Assembly (NCBI RefSeq): GCF_003967535.1
Contig: NZ_BIFR01000001.1
Coordinates: forward strand, 3,161,001-3,225,000
DNA length: 64,000 nucleotides
Direction of reading: 5' to 3'
DNA from: Tengunoibacter tsumagoiensis
GTDB taxonomy: Bacteria; Chloroflexota; Ktedonobacteria; Ktedonobacterales; Ktedonobacteraceae
The notes under the pieces were generated by a model, which saw only the letters and a program-made list of their open reading frames with translations, was not told the origin of the DNA and searched no databases. The translations under genes and the position numbers were made by a program. Positions within the stretch are counted from its first letter, which is position 1. Each line of letters starts with the position of its first letter. Shown piece by piece: positions 52,054-61,015 of this stretch.

Positions 52054-53880
52054 TTAGTTATTTGGCGTCTCAGCTTTCCCCGTCGTAAACAGGGAAAATT
52101 GAGATGCTGTAATAATTCCAGTATGAGCAACTAAGATTCCACTTGTCCCACTGGCATAGGTACTATCGCTTGCATTACCCAGGAAGGAATTATTGGCGTA
52201 CAAACTAAACTGAGCGCCATTCATGGCAACTGCTAAGGTCACAAGTTGATGAGGATCATCCATCTGATATTGACCTGTTGCCAGGGATCTCAGGACGCCA
52301 TTTGTCTCATAGACATAGACGCCCCAACGACCATTGGGGTGAAGGAGAAAGGCATAGCCTCCTCTTTCTATGGTACGGAAGGCGAGCCCATATTCCGCAG
52401 TTGAGCGGTTATCTAGCTTGAGTTGAGCGCTAATCGTTGCATCAGTTAGATTTCCATGGTCGCTGTTCCGCGAGATAAGCAGGCCGCCAAGTTGCCCTAA
52501 ATTCCCACTATTGGTGATAATGGTCGTATCTTCAACACATCTGAAGCTGGCTTTAAAGGGTACCCAGAGTGTTTTTTTCTTTTCACAGGCGGGGTTATTG
52601 ATAGTATAGCTGGGGGTTCCGGTAGCCAGAGCAACGGCAGGGTTGGGAGCGGCGGGGCTTGTACTTGTTGGTGATGGAACCGTTTGTCCCTGTGTGATCG
52701 TGCTGTCCTTTTTAGGGGGACTTGTCAGGACGACACCTACAATGATGCCTCCACCAATAATAAGAATGGAGATAAATAGACCAATAAAGAGCCCCCAGGG
52801 CGTGCTTTTCTTAGGCGGTGGTAGTGTGGGGTATGCTGTACCGCGTGGGAGCGCTGTTGCAGGGAGTGGCTGGTGAGATGGAGGGATCTGAGCGTGCTGC
52901 ATAGTAGATGTGCTATGTGCCTGGGAGAGATAGGCTGCCTCTGGTGTTGATAGGACGAGGGGTGCCGGAGAGTAGGGTGGTACTGGAGCTGGCTCGGCAC
53001 TGTCTAAGAGCGAAGTTGGTAGTGCGCAGGCCTGACGGAAGGCGAGAGCCATCTCTTTTCCAGAAGAGAAACGATCCTCACGCCGTTTCGCAGTCGCTTT
53101 CTGAACCACCATATCGACGCGAGAAGGAATAGCGGGATTGACTGATTGCATGAGTGGGAGATTATCGCGAAGGTGCATGGCGGCAATAGCGAAGGCAGAG
53201 CTTCCTGTGAAAGGGACATAGCCAGTGAGCATCTGGAACAGAACAACGCCAAGCTCATAAATATCGGCTCGATAATCGACGTGATCGCCGCTAACCATCT
53301 CGGGGGCCATATATTCGGGGGTCCCCAGGACGGTTCCTGCGCTCGTCAAAGTGGCTCCATCAGTTGTATTGTTTGCAATCATGCGTGCAATACCAAAGTC
53401 AGCCAGGATTAAGCGGCCATCGGCATGGAGCAAGAAATTAGCTGGTTTCAGGTCCCTATGAATCACACCATGAGCATGAGCATAATCGAGCGCTGAACAG
53501 GCCTGCTCAATATAAGAGAGCGCAGTAGAGAGCGAGAGAGGGCCCTGCTGTGCGAGGACATCGCGCAGACTTCCTCCACTAAGAAAGGGCATCACGAGAT
53601 AAGGAATATTCTCTTGCTCCCCATATTCATAGATGGGCATGATATTGACATGTTCAAGTCGAGCAATGACATCGGCCTCGCGGCGAAAACGTTCGAGGAA
53701 CTCCGTATACATCTGACTATTCATTGCCAGATCCGGGAGAAGAACCTTGACTGCGACATTGCGCGTGGGGCGTATCTGTTGCGCAAGGTAGACAGCCCCC
53801 ATACCCCCTTGACCGAGCTGTCTCATCAGGGTGCAGTTTCCTAGTACACGTCCTGTAAGATCACCGATGTGATTGGCCAT
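52054..53880 (-). CDS. Membrane Ser/Thr protein kinase, paralogue of the downstream kinase
   Basis: 608 residues. Same architecture: kinase domain with GQGGMGAV (23-30), HRDLKPAN (141-148), DFG (161-163) and PEYMAPEM; a Pro/Ser/Gln-rich linker; one membrane segment at about 363-386 (GLFIGLFISILIIGGGIIVG); then an outer domain from about 430 ending in a lectin-like fold (ISAQLKLDNRSTAEYGLAFR). SD GGAGAAAAAA lies near the ATG. Similarity to the 715-residue kinase suggests tandem duplication. Both genes are separate transcripts, judging by the 426-base gap. Confidence 0.92.
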   Translation of the reverse strand: MANHIGDLTGRVLGNCTLMRQLGQGGMGAVYLAQQIRPTRNVAVKVLLPDLAMNSQMYTEFLERFRREADVIARLEHVNIMPIYEYGEQENIPYLVMPFLSGGSLRDVLAQQGPLSLSTALSYIEQACSALDYAHAHGVIHRDLKPANFLLHADGRLILADFGIARMIANNTTDGATLTSAGTVLGTPEYMAPEMVSGDHVDYRADIYELGVVLFQMLTGYVPFTGSSAFAIAAMHLRDNLPLMQSVNPAIPSRVDMVVQKATAKRREDRFSSGKEMALAFRQACALPTSLLDSAEPAPVPPYSPAPLVLSTPEAAYLSQAHSTSTMQHAQIPPSHQPLPATALPRGTAYPTLPPPKKSTPWGLFIGLFISILIIGGGIIVGVVLTSPPKKDSTITQGQTVPSPTSTSPAAPNPAVALATGTPSYTINNPACEKKKTLWVPFKASFRCVEDTTIITNSGNLGQLGGLLISRNSDHGNLTDATISAQLKLDNRSTAEYGLAFRTIERGGYAFLLHPNGRWGVYVYETNGVLRSLATGQYQMDDPHQLVTLAVAMNGAQFSLYANNSFLGNASDSTYASGTSGILVAHTGIITASQFSLFTTGKAETPNN

Positions 53881-54038
53881 TTTTTTCTCCTGCCGTTTAT
53901 AATGCCTATGGTCTGTTTTATGAGAGCCCTCTATGAGTTATTAAGCTCTGATTTTTACCGTTCGTCAATCTCTGCACACAGAAAGTACTGAGTATTCATT
54001 TCTTTTACAAATAGTCATGAAAGCAGATAATGTCATGA

Positions 54039-55505
54039 TTATTCAGGTGGCTCTGTGTGGATCGTCACAGAGTTGAGATTGGGATATGCCTGGCGCAATG
54101 CACGCTTAATCTCCTCCGCCTCCACATGGACTTGGCTGAGTGGTGCCTGGGCTGCGAAAATAGTGTGGAGGACCAGATCGAGTTCTGGCGGACTGGCTTT
54201 CGCCTCTCCTTTAAGCTCAAGCAGCACCTTATTGGGGCGATAGAGCCGAATATCGTGAGCGCTTCCCTGACCAGCAATGCCATCAGCGATCTGGCAAATC
54301 TGTCTGGTCATAGTCTGATAATGGTCAGTGACCTCCTGGCGCGGCACAATATGAGTATTGGGAGCCTCCAGATGGGTGGTCACGCGCCGAAGATTGCGAT
54401 TGCTTTGCAGCACAGCCTGCTCAAGATGGGTTGCAAGATCATGAGCGGTGCGAAGATCCATATCCGCATGGACTTCAAGATCAAAATCCGCCTCCAGCTT
54501 CCCTGAGACCTCGCGCACATGAATATCATGAGCATGGACGCCCTGACGTTCAGCGAGATAGTGAATAAGATCGGTGATACTTTCGGAGGGAGTCGCAACT
54601 GGCTCAACATGCACAACAGCATCAATCTCACCCTGCGGCGTAAACTCCAGCACCTTTTCCTGAACCACCAGCTCCACCTGTTCTGTCAGCGTATGGATCT
54701 GCTCAAACGTTAGAATACGGGGAGCAGCGATGATAATATCGGCAAAGAACTTATTCCCTGTACGCCTGATGCGAATACGCCGTATCTGGGTGATTGTTTT
54801 AATCAGAGAGAGTTGTTGATAGAGATGGGTAGGAAGCGTGCCAGGAGCACGATCGATGAGTGCATCAATGGTCTCTCTGGCTAAGCGGATGCTGACCCAG
54901 ATGACGATGGCCGAGACACCAAGAGCCGCCACAGCATCGGCCTGAGCGAGCCAGTCTGGCAAATGAAATCGCTGGACCATGAAGACAACGACCAGGCCAA
55001 TGATCACAACGACTGAGCTCCAGATATCGGTACTAAAGTGGAGGGCATCGGCCTCCAGGGCCTGGCTTCCTAATTTGCGTGCCACGCGTAGAAGTGCCCG
55101 CGAGCGGGTCACATCGACGCCTACTGAGATTCCCATGACTACAAAAGCCCAGATGTTTATCTCGATCGAACCTTCATGGAAACAGAGCCGGCGGATCGCT
55201 TCGTACGTCACCCAGGCAGCAGTCATAAGAAGGAGAATCGCTTCCATCAACGCTGAGATGTTTTCAACCTTCTCATGGCCGTAATTATGATCTGCATCAG
55301 CGGGGCGGTCCGCAACACGGACGGCAAAGAATGTCATCAAAGCTGCCACAAGATCCAGCCCTGAATGGGCGGCCTCTGCGAGTAATCCCAGGCTACCAGT
55401 AAGGAGCGCAACAGTGATTTTGAGACTCGTAAGCCCAATAGCAGCTCCCACAGACGAGAGGGCAACAAGTGTTTTTTCGCGTTGAGCAGTAGGTGTCAAT
55501 GCCAT
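54039..55505 (-). CDS. Cation diffusion facilitator family transporter
   Basis: 488 residues from ATG 55505; the frame is open to 55544. Metal/proton antiporter, probably for Zn, Fe, Co or Mn. The first membrane segments carry GLLAEAAHSGLDLVAALMTFFAV, with the family metal site (SxxxD near HSGLD) and DADHNYGHEKVE, then later ADALHFSTDIWSS giving the second His-x3-Asp pair. The C-terminal cytoplasmic region from about residue 225 is very long; it appears to contain two or three repeated ZT-dimer domains, where typical CDFs have one. Metal specificity is not readable. Confidence 0.9.
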   Translation of the reverse strand: MALTPTAQREKTLVALSSVGAAIGLTSLKITVALLTGSLGLLAEAAHSGLDLVAALMTFFAVRVADRPADADHNYGHEKVENISALMEAILLLMTAAWVTYEAIRRLCFHEGSIEINIWAFVVMGISVGVDVTRSRALLRVARKLGSQALEADALHFSTDIWSSVVVIIGLVVVFMVQRFHLPDWLAQADAVAALGVSAIVIWVSIRLARETIDALIDRAPGTLPTHLYQQLSLIKTITQIRRIRIRRTGNKFFADIIIAAPRILTFEQIHTLTEQVELVVQEKVLEFTPQGEIDAVVHVEPVATPSESITDLIHYLAERQGVHAHDIHVREVSGKLEADFDLEVHADMDLRTAHDLATHLEQAVLQSNRNLRRVTTHLEAPNTHIVPRQEVTDHYQTMTRQICQIADGIAGQGSAHDIRLYRPNKVLLELKGEAKASPPELDLVLHTIFAAQAPLSQVHVEAEEIKRALRQAYPNLNSVTIHTEPPE

Positions 55506-55734
55506 GATCTTGGAACATCTCTCCTGCAAATAGTCATTGTACATAGGAAGGTCTGGTTACATCAGGTAGGTGCTAAAAGTGGTAACCGCTCCCAATTGTA
55601 CTCGATGTTCTGCTCAACAGCAAGAATAGATCTTTTTAGAATGGTGGAAGGCGTTTGTGGTTATTTATACTATATGTTCGTCCTACTATCAGAATAAATA
55701 CTAATTGACTTTGCTAGAGCCTGCTGCTATCCTA

Positions 55735-56125
55735 AGGGATGACAAGTGATAAAAGAGACTGACCCGTGTTGAACGAACAAAGTATAAGGTAGAGACCCAA
55801 CAGCGATCCGATGCAGAGTGAGAGGTCGGAGTGGCTTGTCCGCCTTAGAACGCCTTCGTGAGCGGCTGACCGAAGAAAGTCCCGGCCCGGCCCTATGGGC
55901 ACTGTGGCCACTAGTGTGACAAGTAGGACCAGATGGGTGGCTCCCATGCAGCATATAGCCACAAAGAGTGGTCTTTTCTGCTTTCGTATCTCGTAAAGAG
56001 AGAACCGAAGCTATGCGGCCTGTGATGGCCGGGAAAAGGCAATCTGGGTGGTACCACGGGAGCAGAGATAGCTTTCGTCCCTTTGCAGCATGTGTAGAGA
56101 GGGATGGGAGCTTTTTTTATTGTTC
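55735..56125 (+). promoter_or_regulatory. T-box leader upstream of argC
   Basis: The T-box sequence CTGGGTGGTACCACGGGAGC is at 56044-56063, followed by CTTTCGTCCCT. The terminator pairs AGCTTTCGTCCCT (56070-56082) with AGGGATGGGAGCT (56100-56112, some G-U), then TTTTTTT. The antiterminator would use the T-box with the CGTCCCT arm. Stem I seems to start near GACAAG (55740) and close with CTTGTC (about 55838). The specifier codon is not certain; CGG (in GGTCGG) and CGC (in GAACGCC) are arginine codons close to the expected place. Binding of uncharged tRNA would allow arginine gene expression. Confidence 0.88.
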
Positions 56126-56153
56126 TCTTGTCATCGTTGAATGGGAGACGAGT

Positions 56154-57236
56154 ATGACGACGGTTTCTATTGTCAACGTCACAGGATATACTGGGTTAGA
56201 GCTCTTACGTTTATTGGCCCAACATCCTGAGTTTGTGGTGACTTCGGTCACGGGTCGGAGTGCTGTTGGGCAACGCTTACTGGATGTATTTCCACAGGTC
56301 CAGACGCTCTCCTCACCGGGAGCGGGGCCTCGGCCAATGCCAATTGATCCTGCGCTGGCAATTACTGAGGAGCCTGCTCAGACCGAGCTTGCTTTTGTCT
56401 GTCTGCCCCACGCTGCGGCTGCGGAATCTGTGGTACGCCTGCTTGAGCGAGGCATCAAGGTCGTTGATCTGTCGGCTGATTTTCGTTTGCACGACGCAAA
56501 AGTGTACGAAGAGTGGTATGCCCACACCCATCCAGCCCCGGCTCTCCTGGAGAGCTCAATCTATGGACTCCCAGAGCGTTATCGCGAACAGATCAGAACA
56601 GCGTCACTGGTAGCCAATCCAGGCTGTAATGCCACCACAACTATTCTTGGTCTGCTGCCAATCTATGCCGCCGGTCTGGCCGAGCGTGAGGTCATTACAG
56701 ACGTCAAAGCTGCTTTAAGTGGAGCTGGCCGTGGCTTAAAACTGGCATCCTTATATGCCGAAGCGAATGAAGATGTCACAGCATACAGCGTCACTGGTCA
56801 TCGCCATCTACCAGAGGTGACGCAGGAGGTTGTGCTGGCTGCACAGGCAGGTGGGCATGCTTTAGAGCAACCATTGAGAATGACCTTTTTTACGCATCTC
56901 GTGCCAATGACGCGAGGAATCTTTGTCACCAGCTATATAGAATTAAAAACGGATGCCCATCTTACGACTGAAGATGTGCAGGATCTGTATCGAAAGTATT
57001 ATGCAGATGAGCCATTTGTTCACGTAGTCAAACAGCCGCCTCACACCCGCTGGACATATGGCAGTAATCACTGTTTTATCTATCCAATTATTGATCAGCG
57101 AACCAATCGACTTATTGTGATGTCGTGTCTTGACAATATGGGGAAGGGTGCTTCGGGTCAGGCCATTCAGAACGCAAATCTTATGTATGGGCTGCCAGAG
57201 ACGACAGGGCTTTTTCCATTAGGTGTGAATCCATAA
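56154..57236 (+). CDS. argC: N-acetyl-gamma-glutamyl-phosphate reductase
   Basis: Third enzyme of arginine synthesis; NADPH-dependent. 360 residues from ATG 56154, SD GGGAG seven bases upstream. SIVNVTGYTGLELLRLLA is the nucleotide-binding start, LVANPGCNATTTILGLLP carries the active Cys, and YSVTGHRHLPEV holds the catalytic His. The reading frame continues upstream to 55968 but this part is the T-box leader. argB follows 40 bases later. argJ is not between them, unlike in many other operons. Confidence 0.95.
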   Translation: MTTVSIVNVTGYTGLELLRLLAQHPEFVVTSVTGRSAVGQRLLDVFPQVQTLSSPGAGPRPMPIDPALAITEEPAQTELAFVCLPHAAAAESVVRLLERGIKVVDLSADFRLHDAKVYEEWYAHTHPAPALLESSIYGLPERYREQIRTASLVANPGCNATTTILGLLPIYAAGLAEREVITDVKAALSGAGRGLKLASLYAEANEDVTAYSVTGHRHLPEVTQEVVLAAQAGGHALEQPLRMTFFTHLVPMTRGIFVTSYIELKTDAHLTTEDVQDLYRKYYADEPFVHVVKQPPHTRWTYGSNHCFIYPIIDQRTNRLIVMSCLDNMGKGASGQAIQNANLMYGLPETTGLFPLGVNP

Positions 57237-57276
57237 GTAGAGGCTGGATGCTTTCAAAAAGTATGAGGAGTACAGA

Positions 57277-58146
57277 ATGGCAATCTCTTATTCAACAACA
57301 GCGGCAGGAGATATTATCAACGATCATTATCTAATTGCGCAAGTCCTGGGAGAGGCCCTACCCTATATTGACCACCTCAAAGGAAAAATTCTGGTGATCA
57401 AACTGGGTGGAAGTACGCTTGAACATCAGCGAGGCGTGTTGCAAGATATTATCTGGTTGCGGGCGCTGGGCGTCTGTCCAGTCCTTGTTCATGGTGGTGG
57501 GCCCTATATTAATCACTGGCTGGAAGTGCTGAATATTCCTACGCGCTTTGAGAATGGTTTACGTGTGACGGACGCACAGACTCTAGAGGTGGTGAGAATG
57601 GTTCTGTTGGGGCAGGTCAACCAGGGATTGGTGCTGATGGCTTCACAGATGGGAGGAAAGGCGATTGGTCTGAGCGGAACCGATGGAGGCATGGTGCATG
57701 CGCATATTGCCAACGAGAAGCTGGGATTTGTCGGCGAGATTGATGCTGTTGATACCAAAGCCATTGAGGCTCTATTGCGGGAGGGCTATATTCCTATGAT
57801 TGCCCCTCTGGGTGAGGGGCCCGATGGAACCTGCTTAAATATTAATGCTGATCTGGTTGCTGCCCATATAGCTGGCGCTTTGAATGCCGAGAAGCTCATC
57901 TTCTTAAGCAACGTAGCCGGTATCTGTGGAACGGATGGGTCATTAATCTCAGAGCTCAGTGAGGCAGCGGCAAGACAGTTAATTGAAGAAGGCGTTATTC
58001 ATGGAGGGATGATTCCCAAAGTTACCGCCTGCCTGGACGCGCTGGCGGCAGTTCCACGTGTGCACGTGGTTGATGGACGAGAGCCTCATGTCTTATTGCG
58101 AGAGCTCTTTACCGATCAGGGGGCAGGAACAATGATCATTCGCTAG
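57277..58146 (+). CDS. argB: Acetylglutamate kinase
   Basis: Phosphorylates N-acetylglutamate. 289 residues. ILVIKLGGSTLEHQ, VLVHGGGPYINHWL, ENGLRVTDAQTLEVV, IGLSGTDGGMVHA, CLNINADLVAAHIAGAL and EGVIHGGMIPKV are the family blocks in order. The N-terminal 35 residues form an extra helix, the feature that in hexameric, arginine-inhibited kinases extends the start. SD GAGGAG precedes the ATG. It is the second gene under the T-box; the next gene lies 387 bases away. Confidence 0.95.
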   Translation: MAISYSTTAAGDIINDHYLIAQVLGEALPYIDHLKGKILVIKLGGSTLEHQRGVLQDIIWLRALGVCPVLVHGGGPYINHWLEVLNIPTRFENGLRVTDAQTLEVVRMVLLGQVNQGLVLMASQMGGKAIGLSGTDGGMVHAHIANEKLGFVGEIDAVDTKAIEALLREGYIPMIAPLGEGPDGTCLNINADLVAAHIAGALNAEKLIFLSNVAGICGTDGSLISELSEAAARQLIEEGVIHGGMIPKVTACLDALAAVPRVHVVDGREPHVLLRELFTDQGAGTMIIR

Positions 58147-58533
58147 CTTCTCACTAGCCGCCCTGTCTTGTCGCGCGAGGTAGATAGCAGGGCGAGAGAA
58201 GGAGCGTCCGGTGGCTCGGTGGGCGCGATCCGCAATTGCGCCCGGCATGCCGCATTCGCAGCTCAGCTTCTGAATGCCAGAAGCGTTCTCTTCATCACTT
58301 GCGGTCTTTTGACACGGCAAGGAGGCCGAATGAGTTGGAGTTATCACAATGTGGTCACTGCCCCCGTACAACGATCTGAGAGCATCGTGTGTGTGGAAAG
58401 TGCGAGAGGATGTTGGTAGGTAGTATACTTATGCTATTGCCAGCGTTTTAAAAGTAGACGTTCATGAAAAGGGCTCACCGCCCGGCATGAAAACTCCGTT
58501 TTTAGAAGAGAGACTACTGCTCCGGGATAACCA
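58147..58533 (+). other. Structured spacer between argB and the HAD fusion
   Basis: 387 bases with several strong hairpins and no convincing gene. CTTCTC/GAGAAG (58147-58152, 58196-58201) encloses GCCCTG/CAGGGC (58160-58165, 58188-58193). GGGCGC/GCGCCC follows (58221-58226, 58238-58243), then the palindrome GGCATGCC and a perfect GCTTCTG/CAGAAGC hairpin (58266-58272, 58278-58284). It resembles a leader RNA but matches no class I know. No T-box motif or T-run is seen. Confidence 0.6.
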
Positions 58534-60993
58534 TTGCGTAAGTATATAGCTGGATCTTGGGAGTATCTGGCTACTAGTTGGCTCGCCGATCAAGAACCTG
58601 AATGGGGGCTCCATCTCTACAAGATGGAGGAACAGGCGTGCCTTAGAGCGATTGAAGAGGTTCTTTTGAGCAACGTTATCGTGTTTGATCTTGATGGGGT
58701 TATTACCAGTGAAAAGGCTTATTGGATGACGGCGGGACTGGTCCTGCACGAAATGTTTTATAGCCCACGTTACTGGGATATCGCATTCTCGCCTTCTTAT
58801 GAACCACCGACCACAACGGCAGAGTGTGAACGGTTGAGTCAGGCTATCCTGCCACAAGATGTCATTCTCAGTTTTAAGGCCCATTCTCTGAATTCAAATT
58901 GGGATACCTGTTACGCCGGTTTTTGCGTCTGCCTCATTGATCTGCTATCCCATCTTCCAGATTGTGCTGCACTTCTCCCGCTGCGTCCAGCAGATCCTGA
59001 ATGGCTGGCACATCTGCGTGCGGCGCTTGCCCGTCTGGGTGAACCACTGCATCCTGATATACGTGTATATCAGCGTTTACAGGCTCCTATCTTTGCCGAG
59101 TATGTTGGTTTTGAGCTGTTTGAGCGTCTGAATGAGTATGCCAGTGAAGTACTGGGCTATCCAATTACAGGCGTTTTTGCCCGATATAGTGCATCCTGGC
59201 GTCTCTGTGAGAGGTTATTCCAGGAGACCTATCTGGGTGAGGAGCTCTATCGCCAGACCTATGGCATCGAGCCTTTTCAGCCTGGTAAACCAGGCTGTAT
59301 CTATACAGAAAAGCCATTATTGCCCGTTGAAGAGCTGAAAGAGACCCTGGAGGCTCTCAAAAGTCAAGGCTATAATCTTGGGATTGCAACGGGCCGTCCA
59401 GGAGATGAAGCGACTGTTCCTCTCAAAAATTATGGATTATATGAGTATTTTGATGAGTGGCATATTATGACCCACGCTGAGGTCTCGCGAGCGGAAGAGG
59501 TGCTGCATGCTCAAGGGCAGATGGTCTCTTTAGTCAAGCCTCATCCGTATCAGTTTCTGGCCGCAGCCTATCCAGGGTATCAGCCAGGAAAGCCCTTGCC
59601 ACCGCGTGGAAGCTTTGTCGTCATTGGCGATACCCCCAGCGATGTACGTGGAGGGAAGGCGGCGGGCGCGATTACCGTTGCTGTTCTGACAGGTGCTCTG
59701 ACTGCTGAGGCCAGACGCATCCTGCTACAGACTGAACCAGATTTTATTGTTGATGATGTCACGAAAGTCCCAGCCCTCTTAGCCTATATCGATAATTTAG
59801 AAACCATTCAGCATCTGCAATTTAATGAGCGAGCCAGGGCCGAGCTATTGCTCCAGCGTTGGTTTGGTCGACATATGGACCTTCACGTCGATCAGGTTAC
59901 CCTTACACCAAAGCCAGTCTCACTCAACTCTTTCAATGGTATCTATCGCATTAATGATGAAGAATATTTCTTTAAAACACATGTTGAAGATCAGGGCATT
60001 CTCGAAGAATATTATCATGCGGAGATGCTCTTTAATGCGGGCTATAATATAGTACGACCATTACAAACACTCCATGAGAAGGGGCGACAGATGGTGATCT
60101 ATCCAGTCGTACATGCCCCGGTAATGTTCGATCTGATGCGCGCTGTTGAGACAGGAGCCACAACTGAGGTGACCATCGATCTTCTGGCCGCAGCAGAGCG
60201 CAGAGAGTGTGAACGGTTGCTTGATATTTATCAGACGACCCTGGCTCCCAGTAGTGCAGAAGAGCATGCCAGGGCTCCCATTCATCAGCTCTTCTGGCAT
60301 CGTCTGACCGGTGGTCGGCTCCAGAAATTTTATGGCGGCAAACAGGTTCCTCTGCCTTCCTCTTCGTCTGCGGGCGAAATTGGACGTAGCCTGTTGTTTG
60401 AAGATCTGTTACGGTATCAATGGACGATTAATGGTGAAGAGATAACAGGAGAGCTCTCAACGTTGGGTGCGCTCATTGAACGGGCCAGAGAGGTGCTGCA
60501 ACCTGCACAGGCCGCTCAGACCGTGGTTGGTCATGGCGATGCCCACTTTGGGAATGTCTTTCTCGAAGGGCACAAGCACTATTGTTATTTTGATCCTGCC
60601 TTCGCGGGTCGACATGCCCCTATTCTAGATATTGTCAAACCATTGTTCCATAATGTGTTTGCAACCTGGATGTATTTTCCACAGGATGTAGAACGTGAGC
60701 TGAACATCTCTGTCACCCTGGCTGGTGAGCATATCACTGTTGAACATAACTATCATCTCACCCCCGTACGACAGGCCATCTTACAGACAAAGGTAGAGCA
60801 TCTTCTGCGACCACTAACGGCGCTGTTGCGTTCTCAGCAGGCCCTACCAGAGAACTGGTTTGAAGTGATGCGATTGGCTTTGATGTGCTGTCCGCTCTTA
60901 ACAGTTGACCTGTTGGATAGCGAAAAGCGGTCGGCGGCAATCTGCTGGCTGGGTCTCTCCCAGGTTATGCAGATGGGAAATCTCACACTTTAA
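58534..60993 (+). CDS. Fusion of a HAD phosphatase domain and an aminoglycoside-phosphotransferase-fold domain
   Basis: 819 residues. The HAD domain begins with VIVFDLDGVITSE (nucleophile Asp52, acid Asp54), an unusually large helical cap occupies about 60-270, LGIATGRPGDEA carries the second motif and VVIGDTPSDVRGGKAAG the last. The second half (about 430-819) has VVGHGDAHFGNVFLEG (near residue 666) and CYFDPAFAG, catalytic and metal motifs of APH-type kinases. I know no characterised protein with this pairing. It lies between argB and hisH, so a histidinol-phosphate phosphatase role is possible but not shown. Start TTG 58534 has a weak SD; ATG 58624 is an alternative. Confidence 0.78.
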   Translation: MRKYIAGSWEYLATSWLADQEPEWGLHLYKMEEQACLRAIEEVLLSNVIVFDLDGVITSEKAYWMTAGLVLHEMFYSPRYWDIAFSPSYEPPTTTAECERLSQAILPQDVILSFKAHSLNSNWDTCYAGFCVCLIDLLSHLPDCAALLPLRPADPEWLAHLRAALARLGEPLHPDIRVYQRLQAPIFAEYVGFELFERLNEYASEVLGYPITGVFARYSASWRLCERLFQETYLGEELYRQTYGIEPFQPGKPGCIYTEKPLLPVEELKETLEALKSQGYNLGIATGRPGDEATVPLKNYGLYEYFDEWHIMTHAEVSRAEEVLHAQGQMVSLVKPHPYQFLAAAYPGYQPGKPLPPRGSFVVIGDTPSDVRGGKAAGAITVAVLTGALTAEARRILLQTEPDFIVDDVTKVPALLAYIDNLETIQHLQFNERARAELLLQRWFGRHMDLHVDQVTLTPKPVSLNSFNGIYRINDEEYFFKTHVEDQGILEEYYHAEMLFNAGYNIVRPLQTLHEKGRQMVIYPVVHAPVMFDLMRAVETGATTEVTIDLLAAAERRECERLLDIYQTTLAPSSAEEHARAPIHQLFWHRLTGGRLQKFYGGKQVPLPSSSSAGEIGRSLLFEDLLRYQWTINGEEITGELSTLGALIERAREVLQPAQAAQTVVGHGDAHFGNVFLEGHKHYCYFDPAFAGRHAPILDIVKPLFHNVFATWMYFPQDVERELNISVTLAGEHITVEHNYHLTPVRQAILQTKVEHLLRPLTALLRSQQALPENWFEVMRLALMCCPLLTVDLLDSEKRSAAICWLGLSQVMQMGNLTL

Positions 60994-61015
60994 TCGAAGA
61001 AGGAGGTAGCGCTAA

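Noticed and set aside
54057..54506. 149-codon frame antisense to the CDF transporter
   Set aside because: It is opposite a well-supported gene and shows no family motifs.
55740..55870. Definite assignment of the T-box specifier codon
   Set aside because: More than one Stem I fold is possible by eye, so CGG and CGC remain only candidates.
55968..56153. In-frame extension of argC upstream of ATG 56154
   Set aside because: It covers the T-box, its terminator and T-run; the ATG at 56154 has a good SD and matches the normal ArgC start.
58168..58419. Open frame of 83 codons in the argB-HAD spacer
   Set aside because: It lies over strong hairpins, has no SD and shows no protein-like pattern.
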